Assembly (NCBI GenBank): GCA_024683935.1
Contig: JAIKXV010000113.1
Location: forward strand, 4,389 to 68,388
Length of the DNA: 64,000 nucleotides
Direction: 5' to 3'
Source of the DNA: Lachnospiraceae bacterium
Lineage (GTDB): Bacteria; Bacillota_A; Clostridia; Lachnospirales; Lachnospiraceae
Made by a program: the position numbers and the translations under genes. A model generated the notes under the pieces. The model did no database searches, was not told the origin of the DNA, and saw only the letters and a list, made by a program, of their open reading frames with translations. Below, piece by piece: positions 27,638 through 37,604 of the stretch (positions within the stretch are counted from its first letter, which is position 1; the number at the start of each line of letters is the position of its first letter).

Positions 27638-28117
27638 CTAAAGGTACGAAACTGCACAGAATATGCTTCCGTTCCGGTCGAATTCCATAGTCATATAGGA
27701 AGGTCTCCGCCCCTCCTGACGGGGGTAGGAGAGGCTGCCGGGATTCAGCACCCGGATACCGCCTATCACTTCCTTTTTCGGCTTATGGGTATGTCCGCAG
27801 AACACCATATCCACGCCCCGGGCTTCCGCTTCATCAACTATCCTGTCATAGCCCATGGAAACCCCGTAGCTGTGACCGTGGGTAAGAAACGCCCTGTGGC
27901 TGCCTATCATGAATTCCTCTTCTCTCGGAAGATCGGAAAAATAATCATTATTGCCGGATACTATGTGACATTCGCAGCCGCAGGCTTCGCGGATCTCCTG
28001 CTCCTGCCCCTCCACATCACCGCAGTGGATCAGCATATCTATGGGCGAAGTACGTCTGATGCATTCCCTTAGGTTGCCCATGGAACCGTGCGTATCGCTT
28101 ACAATCAGAATCTTCAA
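27638..28117 (-). CDS. YfcE/MJ0936-family metallophosphoesterase
   Basis: 159 residues, calcineurin-like phosphodiesterase. Metal-binding motifs in order: SDTHG (residues 7-11), CGDVEG, GNND and GHTH. Proteins of this family hydrolyse phosphodiesters with two bound metals; natural substrate unknown. The start overlaps the rdgB stop (ATGA), so the two are coupled. Confidence 0.92.
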   Translation of the reverse strand: MKILIVSDTHGSMGNLRECIRRTSPIDMLIHCGDVEGQEQEIREACGCECHIVSGNNDYFSDLPREEEFMIGSHRAFLTHGHSYGVSMGYDRIVDEAEARGVDMVFCGHTHKPKKEVIGGIRVLNPGSLSYPRQEGRRPSYMTMEFDRNGSIFCAVSYL

Positions 28118-28728
28118 AGTTTTTTACCATCCGTATTCTTCAGAAAAACGGATATCTCCTTCTTTATAAGACGCAGCGCCTTTCCGCGGTGGCTCTCCTC
28201 ATTTTTAACTTCGGGCGAAAGCTCTGCAGTAGTAACCCCGTATTTCGGAAGAATAAATATGGGATCATAGCCAAATCCGTTTTCCCCTTTTTCTTCGTAC
28301 CCGATCCTGCCCTCCATAACTCCGCGGACGGTTTTCTCACTGCCGTCGGGAAATACTGCCGCAACAGCGCAGACAAACCTGGCTGTCCGCTTTTCGTCCG
28401 GAACTCCGGAAAGCCTTTTTATCAGATCCCCATTCTTCTCGTGATAGGATGTGTCGTGCCCTAAGTATCTTGCGGAATAAATACCGGGTTCCTTATTTAA
28501 TGCATCTATCTCCAGGCCCGAATCATCGGATAAAACTATTCCTCCGCACTCTTTCCATACGGCCCGGGCCTTTATCAGAGCATTTTCCTCAAAGCTCTTT
28601 CCGTTTTCTTCCACGTCGGTTTCTATCCCGGCTTCCTTCATGGACAGGATGGGAATATCGAAATCCGACATGATCTCCCGGATCTCCCGGATCTTATCCT
28701 TATTGCCTGTGGCAAATACTATCTTCAT
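28114..28728 (-). CDS. rdgB: XTP/dITP diphosphatase (RdgB/HAM1)
   Basis: Removes non-canonical purine triphosphates such as ITP and XTP. 204 residues. Landmarks: VFATGNKDKIREI at the N-terminus, LSDDSGLEIDALN near 65, and GENGFGYDPIF near 146. Part of the tight operon THUMP methyltransferase-amidase-rdgB-phosphodiesterase. Confidence 0.95.
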   Translation of the reverse strand: MKIVFATGNKDKIREIREIMSDFDIPILSMKEAGIETDVEENGKSFEENALIKARAVWKECGGIVLSDDSGLEIDALNKEPGIYSARYLGHDTSYHEKNGDLIKRLSGVPDEKRTARFVCAVAAVFPDGSEKTVRGVMEGRIGYEEKGENGFGYDPIFILPKYGVTTAELSPEVKNEESHRGKALRLIKKEISVFLKNTDGKKL

Positions 28729-28751
28729 ATTCTGTCAGCAAAGCTCCCTTT

Positions 28752-29744
28752 TCAATCTGCTCCGTTTACAAAAGCCGCAATGACTCCCGCAGCCTTCTCC
28801 TGATAATCATCGCTGTTCATCTTTTCAGCTTCGTATCTGTTGGTGATGTACCCGAGTCTCACCCTTAAATAGGGCTTCTCTGTAAGCTCTGTTATCCCGG
28901 GCACCGCTTCTTCGGAGGCGCCGAGATTTTCCTGGCCGCAGGCTGCTGATATCGCGTTGCAGAGCTCTTCCGCATCATTCTCGAGCTCCGGCGTGGTATT
29001 TATACCCACTCCGTTTGTTACTCTGCTGTCCGGATCCGCCCCGGTATGCAGGCTGATAAGCAGATCCGCATCTATGGCATCCACAAAGGCCGCCCTGTCC
29101 TCATCCGAAGTTTCCGAACCATCGGGCACACTCATATACACTGCGGTACCGCCCTTTTCGGTGTTGATATCGGAAAAAAGCTTTTCCGCAACTCCCGCGG
29201 TGATATTCTTTTCTTCTATTCCATATACCACCGAACCGGGATCGTTTCCTCCGTGGCCTGCATCTATGACCACTACCCGGTCATAAACACTGTGGAGATC
29301 CGCTACCTTTATAAAAAGGCTGCCCTTTGCGAACTCCGTAATTGGAACGCTCATTCTGTCGGTCTTCAGCTCCACCAGTGATGCTCCGTCGGAATAGCCG
29401 TAACGCACATCATCTATTCCGGTCATATCACCGGAAAAGAAATTCTGCTTATAAAAATCCTCGTCAGCGCCGCTTATCCTTACAACCACATTCTTGTTGT
29501 AAATATCATTTACTACGCTTACGTTTTTTTCGTCCATTCCCTCCGGGAGGGGAATACGTAAGAATCCGGACTTGTCCCCGGACATATCCTCCGGAAGCTC
29601 CGGGCCCTTTCCTTTATTAAAGAAGCCTCTTTCCGCACGGCTCTCTGCCATGACATCCACTGCGCCCGTGACGGCAGCCGTACAATACAGGGCGGTTAAG
29701 ACGAAAAGGATCGCAGAAAAAAATAGTGTGGACCCTGCCTTCAT
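28752..29744 (-). CDS. N-acetylmuramoyl-L-alanine amidase (Amidase_3)
   Basis: 330 residues, secreted or membrane-anchored peptidoglycan amidase. N-terminal hydrophobic stretch (about 5-28) as signal or anchor. The C-terminal zinc amidase domain starts VIDAGHGGNDPG, with GIEEKNITAGVA (zinc Glu) and LLISLHTGADP (second His). The catalytic Glu region near LRVRLGYITNRYEAEKM is somewhat unusual because the last motif normally reads VE.GF.SN. The gene overlaps the upstream methyltransferase gene by four bases. Confidence 0.85.
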   Translation of the reverse strand: MKAGSTLFFSAILFVLTALYCTAAVTGAVDVMAESRAERGFFNKGKGPELPEDMSGDKSGFLRIPLPEGMDEKNVSVVNDIYNKNVVVRISGADEDFYKQNFFSGDMTGIDDVRYGYSDGASLVELKTDRMSVPITEFAKGSLFIKVADLHSVYDRVVVIDAGHGGNDPGSVVYGIEEKNITAGVAEKLFSDINTEKGGTAVYMSVPDGSETSDEDRAAFVDAIDADLLISLHTGADPDSRVTNGVGINTTPELENDAEELCNAISAACGQENLGASEEAVPGITELTEKPYLRVRLGYITNRYEAEKMNSDDYQEKAAGVIAAFVNGAD

Positions 29745-30913
29745 CTCTTCCCGCTTTCTATTGCACCGGCCGGTCTTTTCGGGGGCTTCGGGCCCTCAAA
29801 TATATAAAATCTGGTCTGTATCATTCCGTTATAAATCTTTCTGTTTTTATCTGCTTTTCTGCCGACCGCTTTCTCGGCTTCATCATAGGAAGTTATCATA
29901 TAAAGAGACCAGGTGTCCAGTCTCTTAAAAGCCTCTCCCAGATCGCGGTAAATGGGTTTCAGGGATTCACGGTCTTCAAGTCTCTCTCCGTAGGGCGGAT
30001 TAGTTATCAGGAACCCGTACTTTCCGGAATGGGAAAGCTCACGCACGCCCCTTTCCTGGAAATGTATGAGATCAGAGACCTCTGCAAGGGAAGCATTCTC
30101 CCTGGCTACCCTGATCACGTCAGGATCTATATCATATCCCTGCAGGTCACAGTCCACCCGGAGATCCTTTAACGACTCTGCCTCATCCACAGCCCTGTAC
30201 CAGCTGTTCTTATCCACTATATGTGACCAGGTTTCCGCGGTGAATTCCCGGTCAAGCCCCGGCGCTATATTAGCTGCGATCATTGCCGCTTCTATAAGGA
30301 AGGTACCGCTTCCGCAAAAGGGATCGACCAGTATCCTGTCCTTTTTCCAGGGCGTGAGCATAATGAGCGCGGCAGCCAGGTTCTCGGCAATGGGAGCCGC
30401 CCCCTGTTTCTTCCTGTAGCCTCTTTTATGCAGTGATACTCCTGTGGTATCCAGCCCCAGAGTCACATGATCCTTATTGATAAAGACCCTTAAGGGAAAT
30501 TCATCCCCGTCCTCCGGGAAGGTTTTCATGCCGTATTTGCCGGACAGCCTGTCCACCATGGCTTTCTTAATTATGGACTGAATGTCTGAAGGGCTGAATA
30601 GCTTTGATTTTACGGAAGCCGCCTTTTTCACCCAGAACTTTCCGTTTCTCGGGATATAATCTTCCAGAGAAAGCGCCTTCACCCCCTGATAAAGCTCTTC
30701 AAAGCTGCGGGCATCAAATTCGCCGACGTTCAGAAGCACTCTCTCCGCCGTGCGTAAAAATATATTTGAACGGGCCACGGCATCTTTATTGCCCCTGAAG
30801 GTCACCCGTCCGTCGGTCACGGTTTCCGTCTCAAAACCAAGGCCGCTTATCTCTCTTTTTAATACGCTTTCCAGTCCGAAATGACAGGGAGCTGTCAGCC
30901 TGAATTCATCCAT
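29741..30913 (-). CDS. THUMP-domain RNA methyltransferase (YpsC/RlmL-like)
   Basis: 390 residues. An N-terminal THUMP domain (about 50-155) binds RNA. The SAM-dependent methyltransferase domain has DPFCGSGTFLIEAA and the N6-type motif LITNPPYGERL (NPPY). By family, it should methylate 23S rRNA guanine or adenine; exact site unverified. A TTGACA-17-TAAAAT promoter lies so close that transcription would begin at the ATG, and no SD is present, so it is a leaderless candidate. First gene of a four-gene operon. Confidence 0.9.
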   Translation of the reverse strand: MDEFRLTAPCHFGLESVLKREISGLGFETETVTDGRVTFRGNKDAVARSNIFLRTAERVLLNVGEFDARSFEELYQGVKALSLEDYIPRNGKFWVKKAASVKSKLFSPSDIQSIIKKAMVDRLSGKYGMKTFPEDGDEFPLRVFINKDHVTLGLDTTGVSLHKRGYRKKQGAAPIAENLAAALIMLTPWKKDRILVDPFCGSGTFLIEAAMIAANIAPGLDREFTAETWSHIVDKNSWYRAVDEAESLKDLRVDCDLQGYDIDPDVIRVARENASLAEVSDLIHFQERGVRELSHSGKYGFLITNPPYGERLEDRESLKPIYRDLGEAFKRLDTWSLYMITSYDEAEKAVGRKADKNRKIYNGMIQTRFYIFEGPKPPKRPAGAIESGKR

Positions 30914-30920
30914 GGTGAAT

Positions 30921-30949
30921 ATTTTAATGAAACGTATCCTTTATGTCAA
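30921..30949 (-). promoter_or_regulatory. Promoter of the THUMP methyltransferase operon
   Basis: TTGACA (30944-30949), 17 nt, TAAAAT (30921-30926). Only 7 nt separate the -10 from the start codon. Confidence 0.8.
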
Positions 30950-31014
30950 AATAAAAAGGAGCCCTCAAATATAACCTGCTTTGCCTATAAGGACTGTGCA
31001 AATATCCGCACAAA

Positions 31015-31116
31015 GTAAAACCCGGCGGAGGGAACCGCCGGGTTTTGAGGGGAGTATAAATATTTATAAAGGGGTTGTTATAAAGATCATTTACAAATTG
31101 TAAACTCTCTTTACGA
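31015..31116 (-). ncRNA. Candidate small RNA
   Basis: The 310-nt gap 30914-31223 holds, on the minus strand, TTGCAA (31145-31150), 17 nt, TATAGT (31122-31127) with TGA before it (extended -10), then about 100 nt ending at a strong terminator. The predicted transcript contains TTTACAATTTGTAAA (a short hairpin) and no convincing ORF. It could instead be a short leader-like transcript or the 3' end of the DUF1700 mRNA. Confidence 0.45.
31021..31046 (-). terminator. Intrinsic terminator
   Basis: CCCGGCGG (31021-31028) and CCGCCGGG (31035-31042), six-base loop, with TTTT on both strands. It would end the candidate sRNA or the DUF1700 transcript on the minus strand. Confidence 0.85.
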
Positions 31117-31223
31117 AAAGAACTATATCACACCTTTTTTGATTTTGCAATACTTTTTTATAATTTTTCGTATTTTTTTCGTTGAATTTTCGTAACAAAT
31201 TTTATTATACCCTAAAAAACAAT

Positions 31224-31700
31224 TTAGCCCCTCAGCGGATTTAATATCCACCATATGACTATGGCTACCAGTATGGCAGGCCAGAAGGCCAGTATAAAGG
31301 ATCCCACCAGCCATAATGCGAGGGTAAATATCGCAAAGAACACTATAAGTATGACGGCAATGACCAAAAGAGCCTTGGCTCCGCTTATCCTGGTATATTT
31401 CACGCGGTTTCCGTACACGTTCTCCCCGCTGCCGCTGTCATCACGCTGCCATTCACCGTTATCATCCTCATATACGGTGTTGACGCCTCTTTTATCATTG
31501 ACATCTGCGGTATCTATAATAGTCCGGGCTATCAGCCGGGGCTCCCCCAGCTCCTCCATTATCTCTTCTTCGCTTCTGCCCTTCCTCTTTTCCGTCTCAA
31601 TATACTCTTCGTAATACCTGATATTATCGTTGACGGAGGACGGGCTGATGCTGCCGTTCAGTGCTTCTCTTAATTCATTTAAAAAAATTTCTGCTGTCAT
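31224..31700 (-). CDS. DUF1700 (HAAS-domain) membrane protein
   Basis: 158 residues from ATG 31700. The N-terminal helical segment ([11 protein letters not shown]...RYYEEYIE...[11 protein letters not shown]) is the HAAS/DUF1700 signature. Two hydrophobic helices lie near the C-terminus (about 109-152). A GTG at 31718 with a weak SD is an alternative start. I prefer 31700 because an extended -10 box lies six bases before it. DUF1700 proteins often accompany PadR regulators, but none is here. It is divergent from cellobiose phosphorylase and shares an operator region with it. Confidence 0.8.
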   Translation of the reverse strand: MTAEIFLNELREALNGSISPSSVNDNIRYYEEYIETEKRKGRSEEEIMEELGEPRLIARTIIDTADVNDKRGVNTVYEDDNGEWQRDDSGSGENVYGNRVKYTRISGAKALLVIAVILIVFFAIFTLALWLVGSFILAFWPAILVAIVIWWILNPLRG

Positions 31701-31706
31701 AGCAAT

Positions 31707-31715
31707 ATAATAGCA
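31707..31715 (-). promoter_or_regulatory. Extended -10 promoter of the DUF1700 gene
   Basis: TGCTATTAT, ending six bases before ATG 31700. The -35 is poor and overlaps the upstream LacI-type operator at 31731-31744. Confidence 0.5.
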
Positions 31716-31730
31716 CACTTTTCTTCCCTT

Positions 31731-31744
31731 AACCGTTTTCGTAA
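31731..31744. promoter_or_regulatory. LacI-type operator, site 1
   Basis: AACCGTTTTCGTAA, differing from site 2 (31848) at one base. The core CGTTTTCG has the CG-centred half-sites of LacI-family operators. Its position matches the -35 of the DUF1700 gene. Confidence 0.6.
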
Positions 31745-31781
31745 ATCTCTAAATTTTATACCTTTTTTTATAAAATATTTC

Positions 31782-31810
31782 TTGCATTATTCACAGATTC
31801 TGTATATAAT
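31782..31810 (+). promoter_or_regulatory. Cellobiose phosphorylase promoter
   Basis: TTGCAT (31782-31787), 17 nt, TATAAT (31805-31810). Transcription would start near 31817, between the two operators. Confidence 0.8.
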
Positions 31811-31847
31811 CCTGTTAAAACTTGTGCATTTTTGCAGGCAGTTTCTT

Positions 31848-31861
31848 AAACGTTTTCGTAA
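31848..31861. promoter_or_regulatory. LacI-type operator, site 2
   Basis: AAACGTTTTCGTAA, about 30-45 nt downstream of the predicted start site. It is 117 bp from site 1, close to eleven helical turns, which would favour repression by looping. Confidence 0.6.
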
Positions 31862-31892
31862 CTGTCTCGATTTAGAAAGGAGATTCTCCCCA

Positions 31893-34325
31893 ATGAAGTA
31901 CGGTTCATTTGATGACAAGGCCCGTGAATACGTTATCACCACACCGAAGACCCCCCTCCCCTGGATCAATTATCTCGGAAACAAGGATTTCTTCAGCCTG
32001 CTTTCCAATACATGCGGAGGTTATTCCTTTTATAAAGACGCCAAGCTCTTAAGGCTTACCCGCTACCGTTATAATTCCTCTCCGATTGATACCAACGGTA
32101 AATATTTCTATATCAAGGACGGCGACGCCTTCTGGAATCCCGGATGGCAGCCTTCCAAAACTGAGCTGGATTCCTACGAATGCCGTCACGGCCTGGGATA
32201 CAGCCGTTTCACTTCCTCAAAGAATGATGTTAAGGTCTCTCTCCTTACCTTTGTTCCGATGAATGATACCTGCGAGCTGAACAGGATCGTTATTAAGAAT
32301 GAAGGCAGTCAAAAAAAGACCCTCACTCTTTTCTCCTATGTGGAATTCTGTCTCTGGAATGCGATGGATGACATGACCAATTTCCAGAGAAATCTTTCCA
32401 CAGGTGAAGTAGAGATCATCGGTTCAACCATATATCATAAAACCGAGTACAGAGAGCGCAGAAACCACTATGCAATATGGCATGTCAATACCGATATTGA
32501 CGGCTTTGATACCAGCAGGGATGATTTCCTCGGGGTTTATAACGGTCCCGACAGACCTGATGCAGTCATAAACGGACACTGCAGCGGTTCCGTAGCGAGC
32601 GGCTGGTATCCGGTCGGCGTGCATGAGATCGGCGTCACCCTGGAACCCGGAGAAGAAAAGTCCTTTATCTTTATCTTAGGATACTGCGAAAATCCCGATG
32701 ATAAAAAGTGGGAAGCACAGGATGTGATAAATAAGGACCCCGCAAAGAAGCTGATCGAAAAGTATTCAAGCGATGAGAATGTCAACAAAGCAATAAAGGA
32801 GCTGAATGACTACTGGAATTCCCTCCTCTCCCGCTATGAGGTTAAGAGCGGAAATGAACATGTAAACCGCATGGTCAATATCTGGAACCAGTATCAGTGC
32901 ATGGTGACCTTCAATATGTCCCGCTCCGCTTCATATTACGAATCAGGTATCGGCCGTGGCATGGGCTTCCGCGATTCCTGTCAGGATCTGCTCGGCTTCG
33001 TACATCTGATCCCCGACAGAGCCAGAACCAGGATAATCGACATTGCCTCCACCCAGTTCCAGGACGGCAGTGCCTATCATCAGTATCAGCCCCTTACAAA
33101 GAAGGGCAATTCCGACATAGGCAGCGGCTTCAATGATGATCCCCTGTGGCTTATTGCCGGAACCAGCGCATATATCAGAGAGACCGGCGACCTTTCCATC
33201 CTTGAGGAAACGGTTCCCTACGACAATGATATGTCGGTTGCCACCTCTCTCTTTGAACATCTGAAACGCTCTTTTGACTATATCGTGAACCATAAAGGTC
33301 CCCACGGTCTGCCCCTTATCGGACGGGCTGACTGGAATGACTGCCTGAACCTGAACTGCTTCTCAGAACATCCCGGAGAATCCTTCCAGACCTTCGGTCC
33401 CTCAGAAGGCCCCGTGGCGGAATCTGTTTTCATTGCGGGAATGTTTGTGAAATACGGCCGTGAATACGCTGATCTCTGTGCCATTACCGGAAGGACCGAT
33501 GAAGAGAAGCGGGCTCTTTCCGAAGTGGAAAGCATGGAGAAGACCATTCTCACCGCCGGATGGGACGGCGAATGGTTCGTCCGGGCTTATGACGCCCATG
33601 GCAACAAGGTCGGCAGCAATGAATGTGAAGAGGGAAAAATCTATATCGAACCCCAGGGGTTCTGCGTACTTGCCGGTATCGGAAAAGACAGCGGGGAGGC
33701 TGCAAAGGCTCTTTCCTCTGTGGAAAAATATTTAGACAGCAAATACGGCATAATGATCCTTCAGCCGGCCTATACGAAGTATCATCTGGAGCTCGGGGAG
33801 ATTTCCTCCTATCCCCCCGGGTACAAGGAAAATGCCGGTATTTTCTGCCACAACAATCCCTGGGTATCAATAGCTGAGACTGTTCTGGGTCATGGAGACA
33901 GGGCTTTCGAGATCTATAAAAAGACCTGTCCTTCATACCTGGAGGATATCAGTGAGATCCACAGAACGGAGCCCTACGTATATTCACAGATGGTGGCCGG
34001 AAAGGATGCAAAGTTCTTCGGTCAGGGCAAAAACAGCTGGCTCACCGGAACGGCAGCATGGACATTCACGGATATTTCCCAGTATATACTGGGTGTTTAC
34101 CCCACGCTCAAGGGTCTTTCGATAGATCCCTGCGTCCCCTCAGGATTCGGCGACTTCACGATACACAGAGAATACAGGAATGCATCATATGATATAGAGG
34201 TTCATGTTAACGGTTCACAGAAGGGAGTTAAGAAGCTCACTGTCAACGGAAAAGTGATCGGGGGCAGCACGGTTATTCCCTATGATGAGAACATGAAGAA
34301 GTATGATGTGGTTGTGGAGATGTAG
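31893..34325 (+). CDS. Cellobiose phosphorylase (GH94)
   Basis: Cleaves cellobiose with phosphate to glucose 1-phosphate and glucose in the cytosol, saving ATP during growth on cellulose. 810 residues, the size of Clostridium thermocellum Cbp, which it resembles along its length. Examples: [20 protein letters not shown] [30 protein letters not shown] and [16 protein letters not shown]. The second Asp of DWND is residue 483, the expected catalytic acid. Start 31893 follows AAAGGAGA; the frame is open 37 codons further upstream but that region contains promoter and operator. Likely controlled by a LacI-family repressor not encoded in this window. Confidence 0.95.
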   Translation: MKYGSFDDKAREYVITTPKTPLPWINYLGNKDFFSLLSNTCGGYSFYKDAKLLRLTRYRYNSSPIDTNGKYFYIKDGDAFWNPGWQPSKTELDSYECRHGLGYSRFTSSKNDVKVSLLTFVPMNDTCELNRIVIKNEGSQKKTLTLFSYVEFCLWNAMDDMTNFQRNLSTGEVEIIGSTIYHKTEYRERRNHYAIWHVNTDIDGFDTSRDDFLGVYNGPDRPDAVINGHCSGSVASGWYPVGVHEIGVTLEPGEEKSFIFILGYCENPDDKKWEAQDVINKDPAKKLIEKYSSDENVNKAIKELNDYWNSLLSRYEVKSGNEHVNRMVNIWNQYQCMVTFNMSRSASYYESGIGRGMGFRDSCQDLLGFVHLIPDRARTRIIDIASTQFQDGSAYHQYQPLTKKGNSDIGSGFNDDPLWLIAGTSAYIRETGDLSILEETVPYDNDMSVATSLFEHLKRSFDYIVNHKGPHGLPLIGRADWNDCLNLNCFSEHPGESFQTFGPSEGPVAESVFIAGMFVKYGREYADLCAITGRTDEEKRALSEVESMEKTILTAGWDGEWFVRAYDAHGNKVGSNECEEGKIYIEPQGFCVLAGIGKDSGEAAKALSSVEKYLDSKYGIMILQPAYTKYHLELGEISSYPPGYKENAGIFCHNNPWVSIAETVLGHGDRAFEIYKKTCPSYLEDISEIHRTEPYVYSQMVAGKDAKFFGQGKNSWLTGTAAWTFTDISQYILGVYPTLKGLSIDPCVPSGFGDFTIHREYRNASYDIEVHVNGSQKGVKKLTVNGKVIGGSTVIPYDENMKKYDVVVEM

Positions 34326-34362
34326 TATGTCGTAGATCTTTCAGATCTTCGGCAAGGCGGCG

Positions 34363-34386
34363 TTCAATTTGCGGCAGCAAATTGAA
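34363..34386. repeat. Perfect inverted repeat between convergent genes
   Basis: TTCAATTTGC (34363-34372) and GCAAATTGAA (34377-34386) with four-base loop. No T-tract follows on either strand, so terminator function is uncertain. Confidence 0.5.
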
Positions 34387-34421
34387 TGCTGGTTATTCCA
34401 GGAAAGTAATCCTTAACAGGA

Positions 34422-37400
34422 TCAGCGTTTGCTGCGAAGAATTCTTCGAAGGGCGCGGTGGCAGCGTCCCGTCCGTATAAACCGAATCGCGAGCAGTAAC
34501 AGGATAACACCGCCGACAACGACAAAAAATGCGATCTGCCTGGGATCGAGATTGCCTTTTAATATATAGAAGCTTCCCCCTTCATTTTCCCTGGGACAGG
34601 TGAAAATCATATATCTTCCGTCACGCACGGTATTAAGTATCTCGAAGCTGCCGTCCTTATTCATGAGGGCGGCAGTATCTTTTTTATCGTAATCATCGGC
34701 AAGGAGTCTGATCTTTGCTTCCTTGTCTCCCAGCGGATAGTCTGTAACTATCCTGAAATCATATTTAGCAAGTACACTCTCGTAGCCCTCCGGCAGGGTA
34801 TACCCTTTACCGGTAATATCTTCTTTTTCATAGTTCACGGAGGTATCTTCATGAAAACATCCCGTGATCAGAAGGACAGGGAAATGTTCACCGGAAGCCA
34901 CGGTCGTAACATAGGAAATATAGACGGCATTTACCACCGTATTCTGCCTGACATCGGACAGATCCTTATCCTCCCACGCGCCAAACATTTCATCATCCTC
35001 GGGAAGCTCGGGATACTCTTCCGGCTGGACCGAGCCGCCATAGGGAACCAGTATTGTCTTTAATGTTTCTCCCCGGGACACGAAGGTCACCGTCATCTTG
35101 CTGCTTTCTGCCGGTACTCCGGGAAGGCGTATGAATTCTTCAAAGGAAACCGCCTTTGCTTCATCATCGAAGGTGAGTCCGTTTATAGCCCCGACGGAAT
35201 CACTCACAAAATAATTTCCGGATACTGTCTTTTCCGTCAGATCCGTATCTCCGGCTATGGCTCCGAACTTCTCCTCTACTCCCTCCTGAATGCTTACAAG
35301 AGCTTTATTATCCACCAGGCCCGTGCCGTATCCCGCTATTCCGCCTACGTAACGGTTTCCGGAAACCTGCCCCATGGAAAAAGAATCCCGGATCATATAT
35401 CCGCTCTTCCCCGCTATTCCTCCGGCATAATCCCCCTTTTCCGTCTCCACGGCACCGAAATTACAGGAAGCAACAACCGCACCGATATCCATGTTTCCGG
35501 CTATTCCTCCGGCATATTCATTCTTAACGATTACATTTCCGCTGTTTCTGCATCCGTTTATCACGGCTCTCTTCGTCTTTGTGCGGTTCATGCTGTAATC
35601 GCCTTCTTTATCCACGGAAAAGTCGGACTGCAGATCAAAGTCCGTATCCACCATTCCGGCTATACCGCCTCCGTTGATATCAGTCATTATGCGGCCTGTA
35701 TTTTCGCAGCTGGTGATCCTTCCCTTCGCCGGAGTACTATCGGAATCATCGGAAATATCATCAAAGATATCATCCAGATCCTTTGTATTCTTAAGCCTTG
35801 TCAGCTCTTCACGCACTTCACCCATGCCGTCATTAATATCCACGCTGAGCCTGGAAAGGGATGTGGTTATCCCGTCCATCTTCTTACGGACGACGCCGTC
35901 CGCATTTTTCAGGGCATCGCTTAAGATATCCATACACTCGGCTATCGTATCTATCTGATTCGTTATATCATCATCCGTACTGCGGAGATCCGTCTTGTAG
36001 CTGTCGTAGGCGCTCCTGAGGAAATCGTCCAGGGAATTGGTCTCATCCCTGAGCTTATTTGAGGCTTTCCGGGCTTCGTTGTATTCCTTTCCTGCACCCT
36101 GGGTGATCTCCAGCAGAGTATCGGACTGCTTGTCAATGTCTTTATTGATAGTCCGCAGCTTTGATATGTAAGCACTTATATCAACAGCCACTCCGCTTGA
36201 AGCCGCTTTTTCCGCAGCGTGCATCAGATTGTCTAGATCATCAAAGTCGCTCCTCATGGCTTTAATGGCTTCATTTGCCTTTTTATTCTTTATATTGATG
36301 TCCAGATCATTGATGATATCCCTGATGGAATTGGTATGACTCCTAAGATCCGCCTCCATTACATCATCTTTTCCGCGGTAATAATCCTTATAGCCATGAA
36401 TGGAACCACGGAGATCGTCTGCACGGCTCCTGATACCATCTATCTTTTCCTGGATATTATCATCCTCTGTCTTGAATTCACTCTGCAGGGCCGTGATCAG
36501 ATCCACCAGGACATCTGCTTCCTTATCTGCCTTCCCCAGGGAGTCTTCCTCAAATTCATCCTGCACAAAGGGTTCAAACTGGCCAACAATACCGCCGGTG
36601 GTTTTTCTGCCGTATATATTTCCGCTGTTTACACAATTGTCAATGATACCCCTGTCATAACCGCATATGCCGCCGGACTTGTATCCAAGATGCTCATATC
36701 CCACGATCCCGGAATTCTTGCAGTTTTTGATCTCTCCCGCATTTACCCCGGCAACGCCGCCGGTATAGTTTACTTCCTGATCATTGCTCAGAGCATCGGT
36801 AAGATCGTTATACAGCAGCTCTATGCTGTCCGGAATAGCTTTATCCAGATTTCTGTTTTCTCCGGTATCGCCTTCTTCTCCGGTCTCTATCAGCCGCTCA
36901 TCCTCGGCTTTTGTCCTGTTATCGTCTATTTCCCAGGCAGTGTACCTGTCTGAATTTATATCTCCGTTATTTTCACAGGATTCCACGGAACCTTCATTAA
37001 ATCCCGCTATTCCCCCGGTACGTCTCATACCGTGAATGAAAGCCTTATTTACACAGCCGGCGATGAGGCCGGTTTCCGTATTCCGTCCCGCAATGCCTCC
37101 GACCGCTTCCATACCGAGGATATGACCCTTTACCATGCAGTTCCTGATGACGCCCTGATTTATCCCGGCGATGCCTCCGATATTATTCATGTCGCCTCTC
37201 GGCTGCATCTCCGTTTCAACCGTGAGATCCTTTACCTCTGCCCCTTCCAAAATGGCGCGGAACAGACCTCCTCCGGAAATATTGCCCTCAAAGGAAAAGC
37301 CTCTTATTACGTGTCCTCCCCCGTCAAAGCTTCCGGAAAATACCTGTATAGGCTGGAATTTTACACCATTAAGATCCAGGTCCTTTGTGAGATAAAAGCT

Positions 37401-37604
37401 CTTTCCCGCCGTGTAAGTTCCGTCCCCGGCTTTTTCCGACAGACGGATCAGATCCTCATTGCTTGTTATCTCTATCCTGCCACTGGTTCCCGCAGCAAAA
37501 ATAAACTCCTCTCCGACCTTAAAAAACAGGCTTTCAAAGAGGAACAGCAGGATCAGAAGCCGTGAGGCGTGTCTATACAGTTTTTGAACTCTGCTATGAC
37601 TCAT
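34422..37604 (-). CDS. Membrane-anchored GLUG-repeat/coiled-coil surface protein 1
   Basis: 1060 residues. Signal-like hydrophobic segment LLILLFLFESLFF near residues 16-28. A first GLUG beta-helix block follows (GGIAGINQGVIRNC, GGIAGFNEGSVESC and similar), then a long helical region of about 300 residues rich in charged heptads (predicted coiled coil), then a second GLUG block and a beta-rich domain. A C-terminal membrane helix is followed by Arg-rich RTGRCHRALRR. It should be anchored with the repeats outside. Start 37604 has GAAGG before it and overlaps the MMPL stop; the Lys/Arg-rich frame upstream is a shadow of the MMPL tail. Paralogue of the protein at 40190. Function unknown. Confidence 0.85.
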   Translation of the reverse strand: MSHSRVQKLYRHASRLLILLFLFESLFFKVGEEFIFAAGTSGRIEITSNEDLIRLSEKAGDGTYTAGKSFYLTKDLDLNGVKFQPIQVFSGSFDGGGHVIRGFSFEGNISGGGLFRAILEGAEVKDLTVETEMQPRGDMNNIGGIAGINQGVIRNCMVKGHILGMEAVGGIAGRNTETGLIAGCVNKAFIHGMRRTGGIAGFNEGSVESCENNGDINSDRYTAWEIDDNRTKAEDERLIETGEEGDTGENRNLDKAIPDSIELLYNDLTDALSNDQEVNYTGGVAGVNAGEIKNCKNSGIVGYEHLGYKSGGICGYDRGIIDNCVNSGNIYGRKTTGGIVGQFEPFVQDEFEEDSLGKADKEADVLVDLITALQSEFKTEDDNIQEKIDGIRSRADDLRGSIHGYKDYYRGKDDVMEADLRSHTNSIRDIINDLDINIKNKKANEAIKAMRSDFDDLDNLMHAAEKAASSGVAVDISAYISKLRTINKDIDKQSDTLLEITQGAGKEYNEARKASNKLRDETNSLDDFLRSAYDSYKTDLRSTDDDITNQIDTIAECMDILSDALKNADGVVRKKMDGITTSLSRLSVDINDGMGEVREELTRLKNTKDLDDIFDDISDDSDSTPAKGRITSCENTGRIMTDINGGGIAGMVDTDFDLQSDFSVDKEGDYSMNRTKTKRAVINGCRNSGNVIVKNEYAGGIAGNMDIGAVVASCNFGAVETEKGDYAGGIAGKSGYMIRDSFSMGQVSGNRYVGGIAGYGTGLVDNKALVSIQEGVEEKFGAIAGDTDLTEKTVSGNYFVSDSVGAINGLTFDDEAKAVSFEEFIRLPGVPAESSKMTVTFVSRGETLKTILVPYGGSVQPEEYPELPEDDEMFGAWEDKDLSDVRQNTVVNAVYISYVTTVASGEHFPVLLITGCFHEDTSVNYEKEDITGKGYTLPEGYESVLAKYDFRIVTDYPLGDKEAKIRLLADDYDKKDTAALMNKDGSFEILNTVRDGRYMIFTCPRENEGGSFYILKGNLDPRQIAFFVVVGGVILLLLAIRFIRTGRCHRALRRILRSKR

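Noticed and set aside
27381..27690. Two overlapping plus-strand reading frames of 86 and 95 codons
   Set aside because: They lie opposite RNase P RNA, whose conserved core is unmistakable.
31782..31892. 37-codon upstream extension of cellobiose phosphorylase
   Set aside because: The segment holds the promoter and operator; the protein match begins at 31893.
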